A stretch of 64,000 bases of DNA from Pseudeuparius sepicola (taxonomy: Eukaryota > Arthropoda > Insecta > Coleoptera > Anthribidae): positions 56,317,415 to 56,381,414 of the forward strand of contig OY987300.1 in the NCBI GenBank assembly GCA_963920635.1, given 5' to 3'. The notes under the pieces were generated by a model that ran no database searches, was not told where the DNA came from, and saw only the letters and a program-made list of their open reading frames with translations. How positions within the stretch are numbered: position 1 is the stretch's first letter; each line of letters opens with the position of its first letter. This document shows positions 23,574-33,964 of the stretch, in pieces. Both the position numbers and the translations under genes were made by a program.

Positions 23574-23772
23574 GAGCCTATTTTCGTGGACTGACATATT
23601 TATAAAGACTTCTCACGGCTATAGCTTTATGTCCTGGAAAAGAGATGGCTTTGATGGCTAACAATGTATTCTGCATTGTATTTTATCTCCGGAAAGCGCA
23701 TGGCGAGCCAAAAATGTGTCAGACGTGAGCAGTCTTTAATAATATATCAGTCAACGCTATTTTGGCATAAAA
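23574..23772. repeat. Short inverted-terminal repeat element (family M, copy 1)
   Basis: Ends form an imperfect inverted repeat around GACTGACATATTTATAAAGA and the inverse. The interior (ACTTCTCACGGCTATAGCT ... CCGGAAAGCGCATGGCGAGCC ... CGTGAGCAGTCTTTA) is shared with 27861-28058. The two copies differ at many sites, so the family is older than repeats A and B. Non-coding. Confidence 0.75.
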
Positions 23773-24039
23773 ATAATCTATTCTACCCATATGGGGTCGT
23801 TTTTTGTCAGATCCTGACAACTAAAAACGAATTATAAAATAACGTATGGCTTAAATATACAAGGATTTTGAACTTTAAAATCATTCATGGCAGTGGTTGT
23901 GCGGGATACATGTCTTATTCGGCCTAGAATCGTCGAACAATGATACTAACGATCAGATGTTCTGTTACCTGATTCTTCTAAGGGGACACAACTCTAGATA
24001 GATTTAATAAATTATTGTTACAAACTTGCTAATACTTAA

Positions 24040-24663
24040 TGGGGTTATTCTTTTGAGAAAAAACTTTATATGGACATATGTCCTAAAAGTCTTAACTTTT
24101 GAACTACAGGGGGCTAAAATTTTAAGATTTTTTTTATTATAGCTTTGGTATTACAGTAGATACTTTTGTGAAATTTGGTACACGCCTTCTATGCATCAAG
24201 ATGCATTTTCTGATGTACAAACAATTTTATTACTTTTACCAGTGGCGTCTGTACGAGTTTTGAATTGAATATTTTTATAAAGAAAAATATATTACTCCAC
24301 TGCTTTTTCTGAAAGTAAAAATTATTTTTGAAATCCCCATTATTTTCTGAGCAAACGAGGTCTCTTGATCTTTTATGTTTGACGTACGGTTTTCACATAA
24401 GAAAATAAAACTCATTCATTTGCACCTTGGTATAAAATTAGATATTAACAATTATTATTCAAAACGATTTAGTTGGCAAGAAGCAGATTTTGTTTTGTAA
24501 ACATACACAGTTTTGAAAGTTCTCTACCTAGTCTAGTTGTCACGTATTTAAGTCATTAACATTAACGATAACATGGTCCAATTTTACCAAAAGTTAAGAC
24601 TTTGGGACATATTATGTTCATATGAAGTTTTTTTTTTTCAAAATGGACCCAAGAATAACCCCC
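24040..24663. repeat. Fold-back element flanked by TTAA, abutting the piggyBac copy
   Basis: Starts (T)GGGGTTATTCTTTTGAGA and ends with the inverse (AAGAATAACCCCC). Arms include TTTATATGGACATATGTCCT with its inverse near 24605-24640. TTAA lies at 24036-24039 and at 24664-24667; the second is also the left target site of the piggyBac element. TTAA suggests piggyBac-type insertion, but the ends begin with G rather than the usual CCC, so that assignment is tentative. Confidence 0.65.
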
Positions 24664-24667
24664 TTAA

Positions 24668-26146
24668 CCCATTAGCGCCTTGCGTTACCATATGGCAACG
24701 TCCAACAGGTGATCTTTTCGACGCGTCCTAACTTGTCAGCGATTTTATTTCGTTTACGGTAGGAATCTTATTACCGACGTATTACTGTTTGGAATACATT
24801 CGTACTGGCAAATTCAGTTTACATTTGATTGTTAGAGTGTGAGCAGTGCTAGAATATACCATTCAAATAAATCATCGAAAAAAATGGAGCCTCGGTTTGA
24901 GTAAGTATGTTTATTTTTATGTGTCCCATATTTTTGTTACTTTGGATTTATATTTATGTATAGAATGCGTTAGAGTATTCATTGACAAAATATAAAGTCA
25001 TTTTATTAAAAACTAGCTGACTTACATATTCGTAAACATGACTGTTGCCATATGGCAACGCTAGGCGCTTACATTCAGTAAATATTTATTTTTCAATTCC
25101 AGGAGAGGATTCTCAGTTTCTCAAGCACTAGATATGATTTACAATGATGAAACTTAGACCAATGATTGAAATGCTAAAAGATCGATGTATCCACAATTTT
25201 GTTCCGGAATTGAACCTAGCATATGATGAAAGTATGGTAAAGTATTATGGGAAGCACAGTTGCAAACAGTTTATTCGGGGCAAGCCAATCAGGTTTGGCT
25301 ACAAAATCTGGAGCCTATAGGCTCCAGATTTAGTGTTTATAAACACTAAAGATGGCTACCTAATAAACTTTGATTTTTATCAGGGAAAGAGTCCTAAAAT
25401 GAATTCGGACTATGATGTTCTATTTGGTAAAGCCGCTAGCCCACTTCTGATAATGTTAGATGAACTTCCGCTAGGAAAAATACAGTTGGGGTATACTTTC
25501 TACATGGATAATTTATTTTCTAATCCAGCACTATTTTCTTTTTTGCAATTTCGCGGCTATTCCGCCATTGGGACAATTCGAGAAAATAGAAGTCCAACAC
25601 AGTGCACCCTAACTAACAACTTGCGTATCAAGTTCGTCCTAAAGGTGCTGGAAGACATGCAGGATCAATAGAGTCCTCAGATAATAGCCGTATTTCAGAT
25701 AATATTAGATTTGATAGAATTGACCACTTTGTTCAGCATACAGAAGGCCATAAAAAAAGAAGGTGCGCGCGCAGTACATGCAAGTCCATAATTAGAACAA
25801 TGTGCTGGAAGTGTAATGTAGCCTTGTGTATTGACTATTTCCAGCCATTCCATTGTCGATAGCATAATCTGCTATTGCATATTATTGAAAATAATATATA
25901 CTTGACGATATTACACTGTTTCATTGCTTTCCAAATAACTGCCAAAACCTTTTTGATTTCTTATAAAATTAGACACTTTGACTTCACAAGCTCCTAGCGT
26001 TACCATATGGCAACAGCCTATATTTCAAAAAGTACTACTCAGATATTTTTGGAATAAAATATTTTCGTTTCAGGGAGTCATTTTTTACAGTTATTTAAGA
26101 AAAAATATCGAAATTTGAAAAAATACATAATTCAGGCGTTAATGGG
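24668..26146 (+). mobile_element. Internally deleted piggyBac element, 1479 bp
   Basis: Flanked by TTAA on both sides (24664-24667 and 26147-26150), with terminal inverted repeats CCCATTAGCGCCT and CCCATTAACGCCT (one mismatch). These are the target site and CCC start expected of piggyBac. A near-palindrome GTTACCATATGGCAAC occurs three times inside (near 24684, 25046 and 25997), two of them subterminal, probably transposase-binding sites. The transposase gene within is shortened and broken. Clean ends suggest it could still be moved by an intact enzyme elsewhere, which is inference. Confidence 0.92.
24884..25862 (+). pseudogene. piggyBac transposase, deleted and frameshifted (PGBD-like)
   Basis: Starts at ATG 24884 (MEPRFE). 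A candidate intron at 24901-25102 (GTAAGT ... AATTCCAG) joins in frame to [17 protein letters not shown] deletion follows, then [16 protein letters not shown] with the first catalytic Asp, [10 protein letters not shown], and YTFYMDNLFSN with the second. The third Asp region is missing, and the main frame ends at 25671. A Cys-rich tail typical of the family (CARSTCKS ... CWKCNVALC) remains to the stop at 25862. Two perfect palindromes at 25304-25350 interrupt the frame with a stop. The product cannot be an active transposase. Confidence 0.9.
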
Positions 26147-26154
26147 TTAAGTAT

Positions 26155-26565
26155 TAGCATGTTGTTAAGAAACACCCTATATAAAATAGAATCGAAAACA
26201 TGGAGAAATTATTGACTTATAGTAGATAAGTAATCAATAACCAGATCCAAGTGCTGGAGTTGCCTATTTCAAGATGCACATTTGCAAAATCACGTTTTTT
26301 TCGTGGAAAGTTGTAAACGAGCTTTCCAAATGACACCAAATTGTATAACGGTAACTAGTTTCTTCAGGAAATTACTTGACGTGTTGTCATTTAATTTTGA
26401 GCATATTGCATAGTGTTCACATTGTTATTAATGGGTCCTCTATTATATTTGTTAGTCGTGTCATTTTTTACTTTAGCGTAAGTGTTAGCTTCAGCTTCTT
26501 ACAACCTATATCCATTCTACGTTTTACTTAAATTTTACATCATAACTCCTACTCGAAAACAAAAT
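26155..26565. other. AT-rich stretch, no gene seen
   Basis: A terminus-like AAACACCCTATATAAA near 26170 is the only possible transposon trace. No coding or RNA signal. Confidence 0.4.
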
Positions 26566-26569
26566 ACCC

Positions 26570-27490
26570 CCTGGGAGGAGCCACTAAATTCCAGACTGAG
26601 TTACAGCACAGCCGGAGCTAGCGACAATATTTCTCTTGCAGGGGCAACTTAATAAAAATACAGGCGTGATTTACGCTATCTCGGCTCCCCTTAGTCCCCC
26701 TTCGAAATTTTTCTTTTTCCCGCGTGTCTCTGCTTCAACCCGAGTCCAATGATCAGTGGCATATAGACCAGAATTCTTTAAAGGGGGTTTCAAACATTAC
26801 ATTGCCCGTTCCAAGGGAGAATTTGCAATAATGTGGCCCTTTGCAAACAGACTAACAAGATTTTAAAGGCTACTAGCTGGAAAGATCTTTCTTTGATTCA
26901 GGGGACAGAGTATTTTTGAACAATGGTTCGTCCTTTTGACCTAAACCAAAATAATTTTTATATATTTATTTCATTATATTCTTGGGATTGAAAGTATATA
27001 TATTTTTAAAATTGTTACTATACGAATATATGGCTCCTAGTAGTCAGGCTTTGGAGGGGATGAATGTATGGCTCTGCATATATCTATTCTATTATTGCTC
27101 GTTTAGTAGCATACCTACCTAATTACTGAGCGTGATTTACTGGTTATCCCGCAAATTAATTTGCGATTGCAAATGCTTTTGTTCTTCCTTTACGATATGT
27201 ATTTTCTTGCCAGAAAATACAACCCCTTAGCTAAGCCACTGGCGCAAACCAACAAAGAGATTAAGATATCCCGGCATGGCGGTCAGGGGCTCGTTATACC
27301 ACGAAACTGGTTTTATAGATTAACGATTCTATTAGATATGCCTTACCCGGCCTCCTGTTCTGTATACCTGGGAATGAAATGTGTTAATCTGTCCGGCAAT
27401 AAATCGCCTTTATGGGCGGGTTTCTTGTTTTTCGGGGCCGAGGCCGGACTGGGCCGGACTTTTTCTTGTTTAATTTAAATTGACCCGGGA
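26570..27490. promoter_or_regulatory. Mixed region with GC-rich blocks, possible regulatory DNA
   Basis: GC-balanced blocks at 26570-26730 and 27240-27490 enclose AT-rich sequence. The second holds CCTTTATGGGCGGGTTTC, close to GTTATGGGCGGGAAATAAAC in the island near 578. A 105-codon frame (27161-27478) shows no recognisable domain and is not supported as a gene. The phrase GCCACTAAATTCCAGA at 26580 recurs at 35681. Confidence 0.2.
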
Positions 27491-27860
27491 GGAGTAGGTA
27501 GTCATTTGCATTTCTTGGTATGTAGCAAACAAAATGTGACAGATTCATGGTCCTGATAGTCTCAAAAAAAAAACAACAGCCAACGACGATTTCAGTACAA
27601 TTTCTGGAAATAGGTGAAATGTCTCTATTTCGTTTCTTTTCTTATTATCAAATAAAAGGACTATTTATTACAAAAACAAAATACAATGGGAGTATGGGCC
27701 TGATGTCCGGATTTCTTACTATATCTAAACAGTCATTCCGCGACTCGACTTGGATTCACAATAAACGAAACAGTTCCAGTTCCGACGCAATAACTATACG
27801 CAGAGTTTCCACAGTCTCACCAATTCACAGTTTTACAGGTCGAGCAGCAAACAACTTACA

Positions 27861-28058
27861 GCCCCAAGGCGTTCACTGACGTATTAATAAGACTTCTCAC
27901 GGCTATAGCTTCATATTCTGAAAAGTAGATGGCGCCTATGGTCAACAATGTATTTTGCATTGCATTTTGTCTCCGGGAAGCGCATGGTGAGCCAGAGAAC
28001 TGTCAATCATGACAGCCGTGAGCAGTCTTTATTAATACGTCAGTCAACGCCCAAGGGC
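27861..28058. repeat. Short inverted-terminal repeat element (family M, copy 2)
   Basis: Inverted ends CCCAAGGCGTTCACTGACGT and the inverse around 28035-28056. The interior matches 23574-23772 (ACTTCTCACGGCTATAGCT, TAACAATGTATT-like and GGAAGCGCATGG words). It sits across the 3' end of an unsupported frame and is non-coding. Confidence 0.75.
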
Positions 28059-28458
28059 TTCGATGCGGTACGCTCAACAAATTTCCACATTGATATATCC
28101 TTACTACGGTTTTCAAGGGAAAAAAGAGCACTTGTTCGAGAACGGATGACTCGGCATTACGTTGTATCTGAATACCTTTCCAAAATTGCTTGGTCTCTTC
28201 CACAGAACATCCCACACAAGTCTCTTCTCTTTCATCTCCTTTTAATCTCCGCACTAGTTTTTATTTGTTTTTATTAGTTAGGTATACGTTATACCAACAC
28301 CCCCGTATTATCGGTGGTGTTGGTTATACCCAGGGCACCAGAAAAGCATTACACCCATTGCAGGTCTCTGAGGGTTGCTTACTATTAGTGGAGAATAGGT
28401 CAAGAGTCTTGAATTCGACAACTCTTTGAACTTATATTTTCACATGTGATGACTTATA

Positions 28459-29360
28459 CACTGTGTTCATTTGAAAACAATCCACCCTTAATATTTTTAA
28501 AACTACGAAAAAAATCAGAAATCGCCGGGACCCGTCAATTTTTGTTCAGATGGGGAACTTCTTTGACGTACAGGTCATGTTGACAAATTCACCCCTGTAA
28601 CCCCCACCACCCCTAATTTTAAAATTTGAAAAGGGAATACCCCCTTCGTGATACATCATTTTAAAGCTGATGTTATTGCGAATACAATTCATTTTTATTT
28701 TTTGAAATCCGATGATGTTTGAAGAAGTTATGGGTAAAAAACGGTTTTTTCTTAATTTAAAATAAATTACTTTTTATCCTAGATTTTCAACAGCATTGAC
28801 ATGGGGAAATAAAACAAACGCGTATAAAACCCCTCCCACAAAAATTGAGGATCTGAAGAACAGAATAACCGAAGAATGCCAACGTATTTCTCGCGACAAA
28901 TTTGTTAAAGTAAGAGCAGAATGTGAACAGAGATTGTACTACTGTCTAGCGACTAATGGAGCTCATTTAGAAAATGTAATAAAATAAGTAGCCACACAAT
29001 CATTGTGTATTATTTCCCCATGTGAATGCTGTTGAAAATCTAGGGTAAAAAGTAATTTATTCTAAACTATGAAAAAACCGTTTTTTACCCATAACTTCTC
29101 CAAACATCATCGGATTTTAAAAAATAAGTTGTATTCGCAATAACATCAGCTTTAAAATGATGTATCACAAAGGGGGTCTATATTCCCATTTGAAATTTTA
29201 AAGTTAGGGGTGGTGGGGGTTACAGGGGTGCATTTGTCAACATGACCTGTACGTCAAGAAGTTCCCCCTCCGAACAAAAATTGACGGGTCTCGGCGATTT
29301 GTGATTTTTTTCGTAGTTTTAAAAATATTAAGGGTGGACTGTTTTCAAATGAACACAGTG
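28459..29360. mobile_element. TA-flanked fold-back element with transposase C-terminus, 902 bp
   Basis: Starts CACTGTGTTCATTTGAAAAC and ends with its inverse. TA lies at 28457-28458 and 29361-29362. Inverted arms of about 340 bp can be followed (CGTACAGGTCATGTTGACAA and inverse, AACATCATCGGATTT and inverse, ATTTTCAACAGCATTGACAT and inverse), and they are highly similar. The central unpaired part is the 3' end of a mariner-type transposase gene. Confidence 0.9.
28796..28987 (+). pseudogene. Mariner-type transposase C-terminal fragment
   Basis: A 63-codon open frame reads YKTPPTKIEDLKNRITEECQ, then EQRLYYCLATNGAHLENVIK and a stop. This matches the C-terminal tail of Tc1/mariner-type transposases (T.P.T.EDLK.RI..., RL..C...NG.HFEH). 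The upstream residues TWGNKT sit where FLWGYLK occurs just after the catalytic core. The frame is intact to its natural stop, but no catalytic residue is present. It fills the gap between the two arms of the fold-back. Confidence 0.85.
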
Positions 29361-29364
29361 TATG

Positions 29365-30005
29365 AAATGGACTAATTTTTCTATTTTTGAAGAATATGTA
29401 TAATATTATTTATAAGGGATTGATTCCACTTAGACTGCTGTGCTTGAGTTAAATGGATTTCGTCTGGATAGTTCAATTTTTCCTATCAATTTTAAAATTA
29501 TTGATACCCCCTCTCCTAGAAAACATTCGCCACGGACGCTTGGATTCTGTTATCTGAATCGCATAGTTATACCTAAAGTCAACTCCAAATAGAAAATTTT
29601 AGATGCGGTTTTAGAGTTACCTAACCCTATATTTCCCAACTTAGATTTTTTTGTATTGTGAAGCATCGTTGGCATGAACAGTGAACACCATTGATTTTGT
29701 TACAAACGACCTGTTTTGACACCCGTTATTAGTTTTCTTACAGCTTCGACGAAATTCAACAACGAGTTTCATAGTCAGTTGTTATGTAGATCCCGTTTTG
29801 TCGTTACTTTTTTCCGACGATTCGGCGAAAAGGGTCACGAGGGCAAAAGTGGTTTCTAATGTCATAATACTTATACGTTCTTGTCCTACACCTAAAGACG
29901 TTTAAAACGTTGTTGAAAATATCCACGAAAAAGCGGTCTCGCACCAATTCTTTAACTAATACATAAATTGTTAGATTATTCCTTTCGTTTTGCAACAAAA
30001 GTATA
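29365..30005. other. No supported feature
   Basis: Mixed AT-rich sequence without repeats found elsewhere in the window. Minus-strand frames near 29804-29998 have no recognisable motif. Confidence 0.4.
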
Positions 30006-30009
30006 TATA

Positions 30010-30265
30010 CCAGTTAAAATTTATTCATAAAGGATGCATTTGTGGCCCACGGCGCAAGAGCCATAAACGCTGATTGCAACTTGACGCACAAGTCGTTTAA
30101 ATTTTCAAAATGGCACTGTGCGCCTTTAATATTTAAGAACCCCCGCTTTGTAGTCAACTGCATCGTACATAGCGTAGGTATTGCGTCGAAACGCAGTTGC
30201 CTAGCAACCAATAAACTCATTATCCATTGTCGTTGCTGTCGCGCTATCAGTCATCGCTAACAGCG
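30010..30265. promoter_or_regulatory. Candidate regulatory block
   Basis: A balanced-composition segment with ATTCATAAAGGATGCATTTG, GCCATAAACGCTGATTGCAA, CGCCTTTAATATTTAAG and CAGTTGCCTAGCAACC (an imperfect palindrome close to the X-box type recognised by RFX factors). No repeat partner and no coding motif. The RFX suggestion rests on the GTTGCCTAGCAAC core, an established motif. Function here is inference. Confidence 0.28.
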
Positions 30266-30269
30266 GTCT

Positions 30270-31240
30270 TAAAAGTATACATTTTGCACTCCACTCCCAT
30301 CAATATACCTATATTAATTTCCAGTTTATTTGTAGTTATTTTGCTTTAATACACCTTATATAGTACATCATTTAGTGTTAAATTAGTGTTGTTCTTTACA
30401 ATATTTCAAATTTCAAAACGGACCATAAATTCAACACAAAACTAGTGAATATTTTCAAGCAAACAGGCATTTTTATGTTATCTCACTCCAATAAAAGCAA
30501 GAAATAAACCACGGTATGTATGTATTTGTTCCTTAGGCAGACAAAGAAAGATGACGAGGCAAATACGCAAGAAGATAAAGTCAAAGAGAGATAAAGGAAA
30601 CGACAATGGAAAGCAAGGATCCGTAGAAAACACATTTGTCAGTCTGTGTTTGTATGAAGGAGAAGTGCAGACGCTTTGTTTGGGGAAATCACAAATAAAA
30701 TCCGAGAAAATGAACTGAAAACTGTATATCAAATACTTTATCGTTCTGTTTTCGTTCCCTCCTGCATTTGGATAAGCCGGGAAAAGTGGCAAAAAAATCG
30801 TCTGGAGCGGAGAACCGGGGATGGAAAATGAAAATTTGAATTTAATTTATCTTGGCTGGATCAGAATATATACCCATAATGCATGGGATATTGGATAGGT
30901 ACAGAAAAACTGTTTAAAGACCTTTTTAATTTTTGAATGGCCTTGCAACTTTCCTATTCCTCATGATCTCTTTGCCTGAAAAGTCCACTCTATATTTTTC
31001 ACATAGCTCTTAAATATTTATTCCGAACTAATGGGAAACCAAAATTTATACCTTGTAGATGGTTGATTTCAATGCTGTGTTCAGTTGGGTATAGTACCAG
31101 TCAAAGAAAGAAAAATATTGTCACGTTTGATAGCAATTAGAAGAATTAAGTAGGCCAAGTAGCCTATTAGTTCATGGGAGATATCAGTTTTGAAAAAAAA
31201 AAAAAATCCAAACACTATGCTTTTTTCGGGATTAGAGTAA
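30270..31240. other. No supported feature
   Basis: AT-rich. A purine-rich strand at 30535-30680 (many AGA, AAG and GAGA words) gives long chance frames but no domain. Confidence 0.4.
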
Positions 31241-31244
31241 AATG

Positions 31245-31650
31245 ATCCTAATAAAAGTTGTAGGGGATCAAAGACTTCTCCTTATAATTTTTTTTGTATC
31301 TCTAATACATAACGAGTTATGTAAAATTGGCGCATTACTTCTATATGACAAAAATTCCTCACGCTGTAGGGGTGGTCTTGTATAATTGTTTTTTTTTTTA
31401 GAAAAAAATGACCTTAATACAATTTTTCGAGGATGAACTTATGGTCAAATTTTTCTTATAAATTTTTTTGTGTCTCTAATATGTTAAATATTTGAACCAT
31501 TAAAGTTCACAGGGCATTATGTGACAACAATTAATTAAAAAATATAATGCCCTGTAAAATTGGAAACACAAAAGAAGTTTAGAAGAAAAAGTTGACCAAA
31601 AGTTCGTCCTCGAAAACTTTTATTACGGTCATTTTATTATAAAAAAATGT
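31245..31650. repeat. Decayed fold-back with tandem arm
   Basis: Arms 31402-31525 and 31527-31650 are inverted copies (TTCGAGGATGAACTTATGGT and GACCAAAAGTTCGTCCTCGA; CAGGGCATTAT and ATAATGCCCTG near the centre). A weaker direct copy of the left arm lies at 31245-31340. No target duplication was seen and the copies are diverged. Confidence 0.6.
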
Positions 31651-31654
31651 ATCT

Positions 31655-33395
31655 AAAAAATGTTTAGGAAACGACCCTATATAGCTCAATTCGTACTAGG
31701 ACCAGGAGTTCAAGTGTGATCTTTTGTGAACACTCAAGAGGCATCCTCAAGCGACCCTCAAAAAATCATCCTGTTGGGAATTTTTTTGCGATTCCTATAA
31801 GCCGAGACACATCTTTATTGGATTCTCTAGACATTGCTATTACTAGGTATTGATATCATTATTATTGTTACTTTATATTTATTCCTACTACGTAAAATAG
31901 AAGAACTGTAAGTACACGATTGTAGTAAGAAGTAATACAAGTTATTGGCACTGCTTTATTTAAAAGTTAACACAAGTTAAAAGTCGCATAATAATGAGAA
32001 GAAAACTTGTTAAAATGGTAACTAACAGAAATGGGCACATCTGATGAACTTTAACTGTTTATTCAAAATAATGCCCAACACGCCCTGTATTTAAAAATTG
32101 TAATGATGAAAAATTTAATTTCATTTAGAATTTTTATTATGCAACCCCACTAAAAAATAAATACTTTAGGCAGCGGAATACAGATGTACACAGAACAAAA
32201 AACTAAATTTGTCTGTTATGTCGAAGAGACGAAGAGACGGGCTAGAAAAATTTCAAGGTCATCCCTAGATACAGAAAAATTAACCCAAAATTCTGTTTAA
32301 AAACAAATATATATTTTTGTCTACTTTCGAATTTTGTCATAAGTTCGCGTTTTTTGTTGGGAGGCGCGCACGTAAGTTATATTGGTTTTGTAGTGCTGAT
32401 TATATTCGTTTCAGTATAAATTCCCTGTTCTTGTTACCAGTGCAGAGGGGTACTAAGATCACGAAAAAAAATCACTCAAAAAATGATTGCAAAATGACAG
32501 AGAATTGGTTTCATTACTATACGATAGTAGTTGTTGATATCTAGTTTAAAAGTAACAACGTTAATATTTTGATGCTATTATTTGGAAATACGAGTAGTAA
32601 ATGTATAATTATTGAAATGCTATATTTACTTCTCCACACTTATATCTACAAAGTAAAAAGCTGTTGGCTTCCACGTCTTGTTCTCGTGGGTAAAGTGACA
32701 AGGTATTTAACTCGTACGTGAATTAACTTCATTATTTGGAATTGCAATACTTTTTTCGTATCCTTTCTTATGGACAAGTATTGGAATAATAACCCTTTAG
32801 GAGACATTTTATCAAGACTATTACATTATTTCTAAACCGTCAGTACTGAATCCGCAACCAAACAATCACTGGGATTTATTAGCTTATCTACAGTAATCAC
32901 TTGCCTTTAGTCGTCTCGCCGAATAGCGAGGACATTGACAGTTCGTTTGATATTTGGAAAACTTACTAGATTGCCTGGAATTACAGGAAAAACCAGAAAC
33001 CAGGGACGTATTAGCGCGTATTAGGTAAGCTGAATTTTCGGACATTTACAGAAACTCGAATTATTTCTATCTATAGACGCCCAAGCAAACAACTTTGGGA
33101 GAGCAGCAATACATTTCTTCGTTTTATGGTGTAAACAAAAAATTGTGACAAAAAATGAAATACGACCCTTGCACACCTGATTTGTCGTTTGGTATGAAAA
33201 TAAATTACCACTGTGTCAAATCTCTGTAGTCCTGTTGTTCGGCAAGACGAGTATATATAGTTTCAATCACAAATATAAATTTTGTGCCAAAATATTACGA
33301 TTGAGCTTAACAAATATCGGTCAAATCACATTAATTGTTACTGGGATACTAATGGTCGTTAAGTTTCATTTTCTGAAATTGAATAATTATATAAT
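31655..33395. other. AT-rich stretch, no gene seen
   Basis: One mariner-like end (CGCCCTG|TA at 32081-32087) without a partner. The rest shows no coding, RNA or repeat structure I can support. Confidence 0.4.
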
Positions 33396-33399
33396 TATT

Positions 33400-33960
33400 A
33401 TATCTACCAAAATAATCAAGCTGCTGAACTGAAATTTGACACTGATGGAGAATAACCTGAAGATGTCAATTTCTATGTACTTTTGTTCCATACCGATAAA
33501 ATCAACCATTTTCGTTGAAATGGGCAAAATGTGCCCCAAAACACTTGTTAACTCCAACATTCAAAACATAAAATTTTCAGCTACGCAGCTTTCAAATATT
33601 ACAGATCAACTGTACATTCAAAATGAAGAAAAAAATGCCAAACATTGAAATATAGTTTGTCTAAATTATGCGGAGTTTCAATCCGTTCCATTTTGAAAGC
33701 AAAAAACTTCTGGTAAATTGTTCATAGGGATTTTTTCTCACTCTAAATGATACGATTGATTTGTTACATTGGAAACGATAGGAGAAAAAATTATGTTTCA
33801 AATGTTGGAGTTAACATGTGTTTTGGCTCACGTTTTGCCAATTTCAACGCGAACGGTTTCTTTTATCTTTATGAAACAAAAGTACACTTTTGTTGCAGAG
33901 TGACAAGATCCTACTTCAACAACCTGTATCTCAGTAAGCATTGAAATTTGACCGGTAGAT
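33400..33960. repeat. Dispersed repeat family A, inverted double copy
   Basis: The left half (AATAATCAAGCTGCTGAACT, ATGTGCCCCAAAACA) aligns with 13720-14000. The right half is the inverse of the same region (TTCCATTTTGAAAGCAAAAA, ATAGGGATTTTTTCTCACT, GTACACTTTTGTTGCAGAGT). So this copy is itself a fold-back centred near 33645. Diverged from the other copies; non-coding. Confidence 0.65.
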
Positions 33961-33964
33961 GTTA

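Noticed and set aside
27161..27879. Two consecutive open frames of 105 and 110 codons as host genes
   Set aside because: No domain, no coding-like composition, no splice or start context, and the second runs into a dispersed repeat (27861-28058).
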